Under the pieces are notes generated by a model. It was not told the DNA's origin, made no database searches, and saw only the letters and a list, made by a program, of their open reading frames with translations. 64,000 bases of DNA from Muricoccus roseus (lineage in GTDB: Bacteria > Pseudomonadota > Alphaproteobacteria > Acetobacterales > Acetobacteraceae). Positions 1 through 8,305 of this stretch are shown here, piece by piece (within the stretch, counting starts at the first letter, position 1; each line of letters opens with the position of its first letter). The position numbers and the translations under genes were made by a program. Location: NCBI RefSeq assembly GCF_900141905.1, contig NZ_FQZF01000023.1, positions 21,369-85,368 of the forward strand, written 5' to 3'.

Positions 1-393
1 GCTCCGCTGCAGCCAGGCATGGTCCGGAGAGGCGGTCTCGAAACTCGGTGCCGTGCGGAAATAGACGCGCTCCGGCGGCACCGGCTCCCCCCTGAGCAGC
101 CGGGCCATGTCCTCCGGTGCCGCATGGCGCAGGCCCCGATTCACCACATAGACGAGGGCGCCGCCTTCCAGCCGGATGGTGTAGCGCGCCTCGATCTCCG
201 CCACCCCGTCCGGGCGGATCAGCTGGTAGTCCGCCCCGCCCGGCAGCACCTCGCCCGCCAGCCGCGGCCCGGAGACGCGCCCGCCGAGGATGGGGATCAC
301 CCGCCGTTCCCCCATCGGCCCCGCCCCGACCAGCACCGGCGCCGCCACCGCCACATCCACCTGCCCCACGAAATCCAGCGGGGGCCCGCTCAT
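1..393 (-). CDS. DUF3237 family protein, 3' end cut by window edge
   Basis: The visible 131 codons read as a DUF3237 domain. The N-terminal part has the [14 protein letters not shown] stretch, followed by a [16 protein letters not shown] motif and a second half with YTI and YVVNRGLRH strands, as in this small beta-barrel family. The reading frame runs off position 1, so about 20 C-terminal residues are missing if it has the usual length near 150. The ATG overlaps the stop of the upstream oxidase gene in an ATGA junction, so the two are probably translationally coupled. The biochemical function of DUF3237 is unknown; family membership is recognised by eye. Confidence 0.8.
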   Translation of the reverse strand, partial: MSGPPLDFVGQVDVAVAAPVLVGAGPMGERRVIPILGGRVSGPRLAGEVLPGGADYQLIRPDGVAEIEARYTIRLEGGALVYVVNRGLRHAAPEDMARLLRGEPVPPERVYFRTAPSFETASPDHAWLQRS

Positions 394-965
394 GCCCCCG
401 CCTCGCCCGGCGGCGGCACCAGGTCCACGCCCCGCAGCCGGTGCGCCCGGCCGAAGCCCAGCACCATCAGCGCCGCGCGCGGCACGATCCGCCAGAGGGA
501 GAAATCCGCGAAGCCGGCATAGGCCTCCGCATAGGGGTGGCGCGCCAGCCAGACCGCCTTCAGCGCCTCGTCCTCCACCCGCTCGGCCGTGCCGCTGACG
601 CTCACCCGCGGCGTGGTCTGGGGGTTCTCCTCCGCGGGCGGCCCCTGGAACAGGAGGGAGCAGCGCCCATCCCGCGCCAGCTGCCGCGTGTGCTCGGACA
701 GGGTAGAGAGCCAGAGCAGCACCGCCCCGTCCGGCGCGATGGCCGGGGTCACCAGGGCGGCATGGGGGTGCCCGTCCTTGCCCAGCGTGGCCAGCATGGC
801 CGAGGCCGCGGCCCGCATCAGCCCGCGCGCCTCCCGCGCCAGCCCGGCGCGGCGGGCCTCGGCGGCGGCTACCACCTCATCCTGCTCCGCTGCCGCCCCC
901 GGTTCCGCCTCCAGTTCTGCCTCCAATTCGGGGGCGGGCCGCTCTCCCCCCTCGGGCTCGGTCAT
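390..965 (-). CDS. pyridoxamine 5'-phosphate oxidase-like (HugZ-type) flavoprotein
   Basis: This 191-residue protein has an acidic, Glu/Ala-rich N-terminus of about 35 residues and then the split-barrel flavin fold: [30 protein letters not shown], the [24 protein letters not shown] strand-helix, and [12 protein letters not shown]. These match the N-terminal domain of HugZ and related FMN/heme-binding PNPOx-like proteins. It lacks the C-terminal DUF2470 domain of full HugZ. It is likely a cytosolic FMN-dependent oxidoreductase or heme-handling protein. It heads a two-gene minus-strand unit with the DUF3237 gene and is divergent from chvI, 69 bases away. Confidence 0.8.
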   Translation of the reverse strand: MTEPEGGERPAPELEAELEAEPGAAAEQDEVVAAAEARRAGLAREARGLMRAAASAMLATLGKDGHPHAALVTPAIAPDGAVLLWLSTLSEHTRQLARDGRCSLLFQGPPAEENPQTTPRVSVSGTAERVEDEALKAVWLARHPYAEAYAGFADFSLWRIVPRAALMVLGFGRAHRLRGVDLVPPPGEAGA

Positions 966-1034
966 GGCATCCTCCCGCCATATTCGGGTGCGACGCCCCG
1001 TCACTGCCATCCGAGAACGCTTGAGGGACGCCCG

Positions 1035-1736
1035 ATGCCCCACACCATCGCCCTGGTGGATGACGACCGCAACATCCTCACCTCCGTCTCCATGACGCTG
1101 GAGGCGGAGGGCTTCACCGTCCGCACCTACACGGATGGGGAAAGCGCCCTGCAGGGCCTGCTCGCGCGGCCGGTGGACCTGGCGGTGCTCGACATCAAGA
1201 TGCCCCGCATGGACGGGATGGAGCTGCTGCAGCGCCTGCGCCAGCGCAGCGGCATGCCGGTCATCTTCCTCACCAGCAAGGATGACGAGCTGGACGAGCT
1301 GATGGGCCTGCGCCTCGGCGCGGACGACTACATCACCAAGCCCTTCTCCCAGCGCCTCCTGCTGGAGCGCATCCGCACCCTCCTCCGCCGCAACGAGGCC
1401 AGCCGGGCCGAGGGCTCCGGCGTCCCCCAGGGCGGCGTCATCGCCCGGGGCGACCTGGTGCTGGACGAGACGAAGCACACCTGCACCTGGAAGGGCAGGC
1501 CGGTGCAGCTGACCGTCACGGAGTTCCTGCTGGTCAAGGCGCTCGCCGTCCGCCCGGGCATGGTGAAGAACCGGGACCAGCTGATCGACGCCGCCTATGG
1601 CGAGAACATCTATGTCGACGACCGGACCATCGACAGCCATGTGAAGCGCGTGCGTAAGAAGTTCCGGGCCGTGGATGACAGCTTCGGCCAGATTGAGACG
1701 CTCTACGGCATTGGCTACCGCTACAAGGAAAACTAG
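1035..1736 (+). CDS. chvI: ChvI-type response regulator
   Basis: An OmpR/PhoB-class response regulator of 233 residues. The receiver domain has the acidic pocket VDDD (9-11), the phosphoacceptor Asp53 in LAVLDIKMP, and the conserved Lys in ITKPF. The C-terminal winged helix includes the [20 protein letters not shown] segment that typifies ChvI/ExoI-type regulators of alphaproteobacteria. ChvI is phosphorylated by the membrane kinase ChvG and controls envelope, acid and exopolysaccharide responses. Here chvG lies 575 bases downstream on the same strand. The two are separated by a small exported-peptide gene and a strong terminator, so they are not one simple transcript. Confidence 0.9.
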   Translation: MPHTIALVDDDRNILTSVSMTLEAEGFTVRTYTDGESALQGLLARPVDLAVLDIKMPRMDGMELLQRLRQRSGMPVIFLTSKDDELDELMGLRLGADDYITKPFSQRLLLERIRTLLRRNEASRAEGSGVPQGGVIARGDLVLDETKHTCTWKGRPVQLTVTEFLLVKALAVRPGMVKNRDQLIDAAYGENIYVDDRTIDSHVKRVRKKFRAVDDSFGQIETLYGIGYRYKEN

Positions 1737-1853
1737 CCCCGGCCTCGTCACATCGGCGGGAGAAAAAGGGCTTCTCTATTCACCGGACGAATGTCAGCAA
1801 TCTGTCATACGAGGTGGAGTCCGTGGGTGGCAGGGGACATATACCCCCCAACA

Positions 1854-1871
1854 CCGGCAGCGAGCTGCCGG
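1854..1871 (+). promoter_or_regulatory. stem-loop in the 5' leader of the small exported peptide
   Basis: A seven-base inverted repeat, CCGGCAG and CTGCCGG around a CGAG loop, lies 25 bases before the ATG at 1897. No T-run follows. It could be a leader hairpin affecting translation or mRNA stability, or chance in GC-rich DNA. Confidence 0.35.
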
Positions 1872-1896
1872 CGCCATTCATACGGAAGATAAAACA

Positions 1897-2121
1897 ATGT
1901 CGAAGATCAAGACCCTCGCCCTCGCCGCCGCCCTGCTCGCCGGCGCCGCCGCTCCCTCCTTCGCCGAGGGCTTCTACGTGGCCGGCCCGACCGCCGTGCC
2001 GGCCTGGAGCCAGGGTGACAGCCGCACCCCGCTCGCGAGCTCCGGCATGCGCCAGGGCAGCGCCGCCCAGAACTTCCTCGAGCGCTCCGGCGCCACGGGC
2101 AATGGCGGCCAGCACCAGTAA
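1897..2121 (+). CDS. small exported peptide between chvI and chvG
   Basis: A 74-residue protein with a clear signal peptide: MSKIK basic end, a hydrophobic run LALAAALLAGAAA, and an AxA-like site at PSFAEG. The mature part is about 50 residues, rich in Ser, Gly and Gln, with no recognised domain and no cysteine. The start is supported by GGAAGA about 8 bases upstream. A perfect hairpin with a T-run follows, so it ends its own transcript. Its position between a response regulator and its kinase suggests a periplasmic target or modulator of ChvG/ChvI, but that is inference only. Confidence 0.75.
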   Translation: MSKIKTLALAAALLAGAAAPSFAEGFYVAGPTAVPAWSQGDSRTPLASSGMRQGSAAQNFLERSGATGNGGQHQ

Positions 2122-2192
2122 GCCGCACCGCGCGGCCCCTCGCGGGCCGCGCCCCCGGGCGTGAAGCCCGGGGCTGGAATCAGGACCTGAAG

Positions 2193-2220
2193 GGGCCGCC
2201 GGACCGCCGGCGGCCCTTTT
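2193..2220 (+). terminator. Rho-independent terminator after the small exported peptide
   Basis: A perfect ten-base stem, GGGCCGCCGG with CCGGCGGCCC around a 4-base loop, is followed directly by TTTT. It sits 72 bases past the stop at 2121 and separates this gene from chvG, which must then have its own promoter in 2221-2311 or depend on read-through. Confidence 0.85.
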
Positions 2221-2311
2221 CGCATCCGGGTGCCCATATCCGGGGCCCTCGCCCCACCATCGCCATCACCCGGCCTCACGCCCGGCACGGAAACCGGCTT
2301 ATGCTGGGCCC

Positions 2312-3997
2312 ATGCCGGATGCCAGCGGTCCCGTCACGACCGAGACTCCCCCGACCGTCCCCGTGGAACGGCGCGGCACGAACCGGCGCATCTCGCCGCT
2401 CCTGCGCCGGATCCTCCTGGTGAACATGCTGCCGCCCTTCCTGCTGGCGGCCACCCTCCTCTACCTGGACCAGTACCAGGACGGGCTGCTGGCCGCCGAG
2501 GTCCAGGGCCTGCGGACCCAGGCCCGCATCTACGCCAACGGCATCGCCGAGGCCGGGGTGCGGATCCAGGACGACCGCGCCACCCTCGTCCCCGAGGTCG
2601 CCCGCCCCCTGCTGCGCCGCCTGACCGAACCGACGGCCGGCACCCAGGCCAAGCTCTTCGACAACAACGGCCTGCTGGTGGCCGACAGCCGTGTGCGGGA
2701 AGGCCCGGGCGGCGCCATCGTGGCCGAGCCCCTGCCCCCGCCCAGCCAGCCCGGCCCGGTGGCCAGCACCCTCGGCCGCCTCTACGAGAAGGTGCTGGAC
2801 TGGTTCCCCCGCCCCCGCGTGCGCGGCCCCGCCGTGGTGGTGGACGAGGCGCCCGACGCCCCCTCCTTCGACTGGCAGCCCGATCTCGGCCCCGACCGGC
2901 GCGAGGAGCTGCGCCTGGCGCTGGAAGGCGGGGTGAACCCCTATGTCCGCCGCACCGCCGACGGCCGCCTCCTCGTCTCCGTGGCCGAGCCGGCCCGCCG
3001 CGCCAACCAGCCCGTCGGAATCGTCCTCCTGACGCGGGAGGCGCGGGAGGTGGACCAGCGCGTGATGGAAATCCGCGGCTCCGTCCTCGTCCTCTTCGTC
3101 ATGGCCCTCGCGCTCACCGTCGCGCTGTCCGTCTACCTCGCCCGCACCCTCGCCTCGCCGATGCTGGAACTCGCCGCCTCGGCCGCCTCCATGCGCGCCG
3201 GCAAGGGCCGCGGCGGCTCCGTGCCTGCCCCGTTGATGCAGCGCCAGGACGAGATCGGCATCCTCGCCCGCGCGCTGCAGAGCGGCACCAACGCGCTCTG
3301 GGCCCGGGTGGATGCGAATGAGCGCTTCGCGGCCGATGTGGCGCATGAGCTGCGCAACCCGCTCACCTCTGTCCGCTCCGCCATCGAGACGCTGCGGCGC
3401 GTGGAGAAGCCGGACCAGCAGAAGCGGCTCCTGGCCATCATCGCCGAGGACGCAGTGCGGATGGACCGCCTGATCGGCGACATCTCCGACAGCTCCCGCG
3501 TCGATGCCGAGCTCTCACGCTCGGTCGCCGAGCCGGTGGATATCGGCCCGATCCTCGCGACGCTGGTGGAGCTGCACAACACCACCCATGGCGAGGGCGA
3601 CCCGCGCATGGAGATCGAGGCCCCGGCCCATCTCGTCGTGCGGGGTGTGGAAGGGCGGCTGGTGCAGGTCTTCCGCAACCTGCTCGGCAACGCCGTCTCC
3701 TTCTCCCCGCCCAGCGGCCTCGTCCGCGTGCGGGCCAAGCCCACCGGCGGCGTGGCGGAAATCTCCATCGAGGACGAAGGCCCCGGCATCCCCGAGGCCA
3801 AGCTCGAAGGCATCTTCGACCGCTTCTACACCGAACGCCCGAGCGGCGAACGCTTCGGCCAGCACTCCGGCCTCGGCCTCTCCATCTCCCGCCAGATCGT
3901 CGAAGGGCTGGGCGGACGAATCATGGCCGAGAACCGCCGCAACCCGGATGGCAGCGTCGCCGGCGCCCGCTTCGTGGTGCGGCTTCCGGTGGTCTGA
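2312..3997 (+). CDS. chvG: ChvG-type sensor histidine kinase
   Basis: A 561-residue membrane kinase. A first transmembrane helix is near residues 34-52 (ILLVNMLPPFLLAATLLYL), then a periplasmic sensor of about 200 residues, a second helix near 255-277, a HAMP linker, and the HisKA box FAADVAHELRNPLTS with His345 as the likely phosphorylated residue. The ATP-binding domain has NLLGNAVSFSP (N box), DEGPGIP (G1) and GLGLSI (G2). The architecture and the pairing with ChvI identify it as ChvG/ExoS-like. In relatives the periplasmic domain is held inactive by ExoR; no exoR is seen in this window. Confidence 0.88.
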   Translation: MPDASGPVTTETPPTVPVERRGTNRRISPLLRRILLVNMLPPFLLAATLLYLDQYQDGLLAAEVQGLRTQARIYANGIAEAGVRIQDDRATLVPEVARPLLRRLTEPTAGTQAKLFDNNGLLVADSRVREGPGGAIVAEPLPPPSQPGPVASTLGRLYEKVLDWFPRPRVRGPAVVVDEAPDAPSFDWQPDLGPDRREELRLALEGGVNPYVRRTADGRLLVSVAEPARRANQPVGIVLLTREAREVDQRVMEIRGSVLVLFVMALALTVALSVYLARTLASPMLELAASAASMRAGKGRGGSVPAPLMQRQDEIGILARALQSGTNALWARVDANERFAADVAHELRNPLTSVRSAIETLRRVEKPDQQKRLLAIIAEDAVRMDRLIGDISDSSRVDAELSRSVAEPVDIGPILATLVELHNTTHGEGDPRMEIEAPAHLVVRGVEGRLVQVFRNLLGNAVSFSPPSGLVRVRAKPTGGVAEISIEDEGPGIPEAKLEGIFDRFYTERPSGERFGQHSGLGLSISRQIVEGLGGRIMAENRRNPDGSVAGARFVVRLPVV

Positions 3998-4011
3998 TCG
4001 GAGCGTCCCAG

Positions 4012-4250
4012 GGAGGGCTCCGCCCTCCACCCGCCAAGGGCCTGAGGCCCTTGGAACCCCATCGGACTGCCGTGGATACGATGATCAAAGGGGTCTCTCG
4101 CTAAGGGCGCACTTCCTGCCCTTGCAGTCGCCTCGGGTCATGGACCCGAGGCGCACCGTCAGCCGAGTGATTCCAAACTTTCAAAAAAGAAGAAGGTGAG
4201 GGGTCCGGGGAGAGGAAGAATTCCTTCTTCCTCTCCCCGGGACAGACCGA
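4012..4250 (+). repeat. dispersed four-hairpin intergenic element, copy A
   Basis: This copy fills the gap between the convergent ends of chvG and the TonB-like gene. Hairpins in order are H1 at 4012-4028 (GGAGGGC/GCCCTCC), H2 at 4034-4054 (CCAAGGGCCT/AGGCCCTTGG around one G), H3 at 4130-4152 (GCCTCGGGTC/GACCCGAGGC, loop ATG) and H4 at 4205-4240 (16-base arms, loop TTCC). A less conserved linker lies between H2 and H3, and an A-rich stretch with AGAAGAAGG lies between H3 and H4. The same order recurs in five other places in this window. Any open frames through it are incidental. Confidence 0.95.
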
Positions 4251-4264
4251 ACAGCCCAGAACCC

Positions 4265-5467
4265 TCACCGCCGCCGCAGCACGTAATTGATCGTCAGGTC
4301 GATCTCCGCGCTGTCGTCCCGCGTCCCCGGCGGAAAGGGCGGCACGGTCTGCCCGCGCAGCAGCGCCTGCGCCCCGGCGTCCAGCCAGATGGAACCGGAC
4401 CGCCCGATCAGCTGCAGCCCGCTCACCCGCCCGCTCCGGTCCACGTTGAAGCGCACCACCGCGGTGCCGTCCTCCCCCGCCTCGGCGGCCTGGCGCGGGT
4501 AGTAGCCGTGCTGCCGCAGCCAGGCCATGAAGGCCGCCCGCCAGTCCGCCCCCAGCTGCGCGCCGCGGATCCGGAGCTGCGCGTTCGGCGCATCCGAACT
4601 CCCGCCCGAGGAAGCCGCCGCCGGCTCCCGCTCCCGCCGCACCCCGGGCGAGGAAGGCTGCGCGGGCGCCGGCCGCCCCAGCGTCACCGGCCCGGACTGG
4701 CTGAGGTCGAGCGCCCCCGCGAAGGGATTGGCCGGCGCCGCCGGGCGTGGCCGGGCGGGCGCCTGCTGCGGCCGCTGCGGCGGCACGGGGCGCGCCACGG
4801 CCGGCTCCGGCGGTGCGGCCGGCGGCGTAGGCGCGGGCGGCGGCGGCAGGGGCAGCGCCGCCATCTCCGTCTGGCGCGGCACCTCGGCGGCCGGCGGAGG
4901 CGGCGGCAGCACGAAGTCGGAAGGCGCCCCCGCGGGCGGCAGGGGCAGCGGCGGCGCCTGAGCGAGCGGTGGCACCACGGGTGGCGGGGCAGGCGGCGGC
5001 GGAACCGGGACGGGCGCCTGCGCCACCGGCGGCGGCGCGGGCGGCCGGGGCAGCGGCGGCGCGGGCATCGGCACGGGCGGCGCCTCCGCCACGGGAGGCA
5101 CGGGCGAGGGCTCCGGCTCCGCCATGCGCGGCACCGGTGCGGGCGGCTGCGGCAGGGCCGCCTCCGAGCCGGGCGGCTCCAGCGGCGCGGGCACGGCCTC
5201 GGGCGGCGGCCCCGGCGCCTCCTCCGGCGCCCCGCCCTCGAACACCACATCCATGGCCGAGGGCGCCACCGGCTCCTCCACCGCCCGGCGCTCCACGCCG
5301 AACAGCAGCCACCACCCCACCGCCAGGTGCAGCAGCAACGAAACCGCCAGCGCCACCCCGCGCCAGCCCCGCGTGACGGAAGCGCCGGGCCGCACCCCGC
5401 CCGGCCGCGCGGCCCGCGGCACGCGCGGCAGAACCGGCCCCGTTGCGGACAACTCCGCTGCGCTCAT
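4265..5467 (-). CDS. TonB-family energy-transducer-like protein
   Basis: A 400-residue protein with a cytoplasmic N-terminus, one transmembrane helix ([20 protein letters not shown], about residues 38-57), a very long Pro/Ala-rich periplasmic spacer of over 200 residues, and a C-terminal TonB fold ([18 protein letters not shown], then [23 protein letters not shown] and [20 protein letters not shown]). It probably couples the inner-membrane proton motive force to outer-membrane receptors. No exbB, exbD or receptor gene is next to it. Its stop lies just past repeat copy A. Confidence 0.88.
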   Translation of the reverse strand: MSAAELSATGPVLPRVPRAARPGGVRPGASVTRGWRGVALAVSLLLHLAVGWWLLFGVERRAVEEPVAPSAMDVVFEGGAPEEAPGPPPEAVPAPLEPPGSEAALPQPPAPVPRMAEPEPSPVPPVAEAPPVPMPAPPLPRPPAPPPVAQAPVPVPPPPAPPPVVPPLAQAPPLPLPPAGAPSDFVLPPPPPAAEVPRQTEMAALPLPPPPAPTPPAAPPEPAVARPVPPQRPQQAPARPRPAAPANPFAGALDLSQSGPVTLGRPAPAQPSSPGVRREREPAAASSGGSSDAPNAQLRIRGAQLGADWRAAFMAWLRQHGYYPRQAAEAGEDGTAVVRFNVDRSGRVSGLQLIGRSGSIWLDAGAQALLRGQTVPPFPPGTRDDSAEIDLTINYVLRRR

Positions 5468-5570
5468 GCCCCGCCCAGAACCATCAATGAGGCGGCAGAT
5501 GGGGAGCCATGCGCCCGGGTGGAACCGCCCGGATTGCGCGGCGCATCATGCATCGCCACATCGCGCCATC

Positions 5571-6134
5571 ATGAACCTGAATACCACCTCTTCCCACGAC
5601 CCCCTGGGCTGGCACGGCACCACCATCCTCTGCGTGCGCAAGAACGGGCAGGTCGCCATGGCCGGCGACGGCCAGGTCTCCATGGGCCAGACCGTCGTCA
5701 AGAACAACGCCCGCAAGGTGCGCCGCATCGCCGGCGGCAAGGTGATCACCGGCTTCGCCGGCGCCACCGCCGACGCCTTCACCCTCCTCGAGCGCCTGGA
5801 AGCCAAGCTGGAACGCTTCCCCGACCAGCTGGAGCGCGCGGCCGTCGAGCTCGCCAAGGACTGGCGGACCGACCGCTACCTCCGCCGCCTCGAAGCCCTG
5901 CTCGCCGTGGCCGACAAGGACCGCTCCCTCCTCATCACCGGCCAGGGCGACGTGATGGACCCCGAGGACGGCATCATCGGCATCGGCTCCGGCGGCAACT
6001 ACGCCCTCGCCGCCGCCCGCGCCCTGATGACGGTGGACGACCTCACCGCCGAGGAGATCGCCCGCCGCGCCATGACCATCGCGGGCGATATCTGCGTCTA
6101 CACCAACGGGCGCTTCGTGCTCGAAACGCTCTGA
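5571..6134 (+). CDS. hslV: HslV, peptidase subunit of the HslUV (ClpQY) protease
   Basis: A 187-residue N-terminal-nucleophile peptidase. The GTTI motif at residues 16-19 places the catalytic Thr at position 17 after a 16-residue propeptide. Typical segments follow: [27 protein letters not shown] in shorter parts, the [12 protein letters not shown] loop, [16 protein letters not shown], and the sodium-site region [11 protein letters not shown]. An upstream in-frame ATG at 5550 exists, but the start at 5571 fits the family better. HslV needs the ATPase HslU, which usually lies next to it; here the next gene is a convergent acyl-CoA dehydrogenase, so hslU must be elsewhere. Confidence 0.93.
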   Translation: MNLNTTSSHDPLGWHGTTILCVRKNGQVAMAGDGQVSMGQTVVKNNARKVRRIAGGKVITGFAGATADAFTLLERLEAKLERFPDQLERAAVELAKDWRTDRYLRRLEALLAVADKDRSLLITGQGDVMDPEDGIIGIGSGGNYALAAARALMTVDDLTAEEIARRAMTIAGDICVYTNGRFVLETL

Positions 6135-6142
6135 GCCGAACC

Positions 6143-6164
6143 GGGAGGGAGCGGCAACCCTCCC
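6143..6164. terminator. possible bidirectional hairpin between hslV and the convergent dehydrogenase
   Basis: Seven-base arms GGGAGGG and CCCTCCC enclose an 8-base loop in the 60-base gap between two convergent genes. No T-run is present in either direction, so its role in termination is uncertain. Confidence 0.4.
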
Positions 6165-6194
6165 TCCCCCGCCGTGCCAAGCCGCCGCACCCGG

Positions 6195-7256
6195 TCACGC
6201 CGGGGCGGCGTGCCTCATGTAGCGCGCGCGGTGCAGCGCGGCGGAACCGAACTGGTTCGCCGTGGCCATGACCTTGCGCAGGAACAGCCCGATATCGGAT
6301 TCATCCGTGTAGCCGATCGCGCCGTGCAGCTGCACGGCCTCCCGCGTGACGCGCATCGCCGCCTCGGAGGCACGGGCCTTGGCCCGCGAGACGACGGCCC
6401 GGCGCAAGGCGGCCGGGGCTCCGGCATCGAGATCCGCCGCCGCCCCCTCAATGCTGGCGCGGGTCAGCACGAGCTGGATCTTCAGATCGGCCGCGCGGTG
6501 CTGCAGCGCCTGGAAGCTGCCGAGCGGCCGGCCGAACTGCTGGCGCGTCCGCAGGTAGTCGAGCGTCAGCTCGAAGCAGCGCTCCATCAGGCCGAGCAGA
6601 TAGGCGGCCGTACCGAGCGCCGCCTCGTCGAGGCCAAGCTCCATCGCCTCCGCGACATCCCCGGCGAGCCGGCGGCTCCCCGTCAGCTCCGGCACCACGG
6701 TCCCGACATGGCCTCCATCCCCGGTCTTCAGCACCTCCGGCCGCGCCGCCTCCAGGAGATGAAGCGCGAGCCCGCCCGCCTCCCGCACGGGGAGGAGAAA
6801 GGCATCGGCCGCCGCGGCCATGGGGATGAAGAGGCGCGGCGCGGCGGGGCTCCCGGGCGCCTCCAGGCTGTCAGGAGCCTCCTGCCAGCCCGTCAGCACC
6901 AGGTTTTCGCCGGAAAGGAGGCCCGGCAGCAGCAGCGCATCCCCCGCCGCGGCCAGGAGGCGGGCCGAAAGCGCGCCCGCGACCAGCGGCTCCGGCACCA
7001 GGGCGCGCCCCAGCTCCTCCTGCAGGGCGCAGGCTTCGGCCATGCCGAGCCCGATCCCCCCGGCTTCCTCGGGCAGGCGCAGCCCGACCCAGCCCATGCT
7101 CCCCATGGCCTGCCAGATGCCGGGATCGATTCCCGGAAGGGTGAAGCGCAGGGCGCGGATGCGGCCGAGCCCGCCATCCCCCGGCATCACCGCCGCCGCG
7201 CTGTCGCGGATCATGCGGAGGGATTCCGCCCTCTCCTCCATCGCCGTGCCGGACAT
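6195..7256 (-). CDS. acyl-CoA dehydrogenase family protein
   Basis: A 353-residue flavoprotein of the acyl-CoA dehydrogenase fold. The N-terminal helical part contains IWQAMGSMGWVGLRLPEEAGG and an EACALQEELGRALVPEP helix. The C-terminal part has LTLDYLRTRQQFGRPLGSFQALQHR and EAVQLHGAIGYTDE, both standard family motifs. It is slightly shorter than typical 380-residue enzymes, as in many catabolic-cluster paralogues. The start lies 4 bases after the stop of the Bug receptor gene, so the two are co-transcribed. It probably oxidises a CoA thioester made by the adjacent synthetase or CoA-transferases; the substrate is unknown. Confidence 0.88.
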   Translation of the reverse strand: MSGTAMEERAESLRMIRDSAAAVMPGDGGLGRIRALRFTLPGIDPGIWQAMGSMGWVGLRLPEEAGGIGLGMAEACALQEELGRALVPEPLVAGALSARLLAAAGDALLLPGLLSGENLVLTGWQEAPDSLEAPGSPAAPRLFIPMAAAADAFLLPVREAGGLALHLLEAARPEVLKTGDGGHVGTVVPELTGSRRLAGDVAEAMELGLDEAALGTAAYLLGLMERCFELTLDYLRTRQQFGRPLGSFQALQHRAADLKIQLVLTRASIEGAAADLDAGAPAALRRAVVSRAKARASEAAMRVTREAVQLHGAIGYTDESDIGLFLRKVMATANQFGSAALHRARYMRHAAPA

Positions 7257-7260
7257 CGCC

Positions 7261-8238
7261 CTAGTCGATCCGGATGTTGGCGAGGCGGATGATCTCACCC
7301 CACTTGGTCGTCTCCGAGCGGATGAAGGCCGCCAGCTCCTCCGGCGAGCCCCCGGCGACGATGCCGCCCTGGTCCGCCAGGTTGCGCCGCGTCTCGGCAT
7401 CCCGCAGCGCCGCCACCGCCGCCGCGTGCAGGGTGGCGATGCGGTCCGGCGGCGTGCCGGCCGGGGCGAAGAGCGCGTACCAGGTCTCCGAGATCACCTC
7501 CCGCGCGCCGGCCTCGGCCATGGTCGGCACCTCGGGCAGGGAGGGAAGCCGCCGCTCCGCCGTGATGGCCAGCGCCGGCAGCGCGCCGCCGCGCACGTGG
7601 GAGACCACGACGGGCACATCGGCCAGCAGCATGTCGATCGTCCCGCCCAGCAGGTCCGTCACCGCCGGGGCCGCGCCACGATAGGGAACATGGACGATGT
7701 CGATGCCCGTGCGCAGGCGGAACAGCTCGCCCGCCAGATGCAGGGAGCTGCCATTGCCGGCGGAGCCATAGGTCAGCTTGCCCGGCTGGCGCTTCGCCAG
7801 CGCCACCAGCTCCGCCACCGACTTCACCCCCAGCTTCGGGCTGACCACCAGCACCTGCGGCACGGAGAGGACATGGGTGATCGGCGCCAGGTCCTTCTGC
7901 ACGTCATAGGCCATGCGCGGCATCAGCTGCGGCAGCACCACCAGGGCACCGGTGGAGGCAAGCACGGTGGTCAGCCCGTCCGGCCGGCTCCGCGCCGCCG
8001 CCTCCACCCCCACCATGCCGCCGGCGCCCGAGCGGCTGTCCACCACCACGGGCTGGCGGAGCGTCGCGCCCATCACGGGCCCGAGCAGGCGGGCGATGAT
8101 GTCCGCCGGCCCGCCCGCGGCGAAGGGAACGATCATCCGCACCGGCTGGTCCGGAAAGCCCGGCTGGGCCAGCGCGGGAAGGACCCGCAGGCCGGGTGCG
8201 GCCGAGAGCAGGGCAAGGCTTTGGCGACGGGTGAGCAC
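7261..8238 (-). CDS. Bug-family tripartite tricarboxylate transporter substrate-binding protein
   Basis: A 325-residue periplasmic binding protein. The signal peptide follows the GTG start (LTRRQSLALLSAAPGLRVLPALAQ, a Tat-like RR with a hydrophobic run). The mature part has FPDQPVRMIVPFAAGGPADIIARLL, KQPGKLTYGSAGNGSSLHLAGELF and VPYRGAAPAVTDLLGG, the standard Bug (TctC-like) signatures. The GTG is chosen because an AGGAGG lies 8 bases upstream. No TctA/TctB membrane genes are nearby, as is common for Bug proteins. It is likely the solute-capture protein for the organic acid processed by this cluster. Confidence 0.92.
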   Translation of the reverse strand: MLTRRQSLALLSAAPGLRVLPALAQPGFPDQPVRMIVPFAAGGPADIIARLLGPVMGATLRQPVVVDSRSGAGGMVGVEAAARSRPDGLTTVLASTGALVVLPQLMPRMAYDVQKDLAPITHVLSVPQVLVVSPKLGVKSVAELVALAKRQPGKLTYGSAGNGSSLHLAGELFRLRTGIDIVHVPYRGAAPAVTDLLGGTIDMLLADVPVVVSHVRGGALPALAITAERRLPSLPEVPTMAEAGAREVISETWYALFAPAGTPPDRIATLHAAAVAALRDAETRRNLADQGGIVAGGSPEELAAFIRSETTKWGEIIRLANIRID

Positions 8239-8305
8239 CGTTTTTTCCTCCTTTGGCCCGCCGGACGAGCGGGGTCTATATCTTATAGTATAGCTTAATG
8301 GCCTT
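8239..8305 (-). promoter_or_regulatory. A/T-rich gap between the acyl-CoA synthetase and Bug genes, possible internal promoter
   Basis: On the minus strand this short gap contains CTATACTATAAGATATAG, an unusual A/T-rich and partly palindromic stretch in otherwise GC-rich DNA, followed by the strong AAGGAGG ribosome-binding site of the Bug gene. It could hold a -10 element or a regulator site. This is inferred from composition only. Confidence 0.4.

Noticed and set aside
390..1751. Long open frames opposite chvI, the TonB gene and many other genes
   Set aside because: GC-rich codon bias opens antisense frames. They are Arg/Ala/Gly/Pro-rich without family motifs, while the opposite strand carries a recognised protein.
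4012..4250. Open reading frames through the repeat copies (for example peptides with GFQGPQALGGWRAE)
   Set aside because: The same peptide pieces appear in several frames and both orientations, shifted by indels between copies, and there is no ribosome-binding site. They are translated repeat DNA.
4800..5250. Low-complexity repeat in the TonB-like gene as a separate repeat element
   Set aside because: It is the Pro/Ala-rich spacer typical of TonB proteins and stays in frame.
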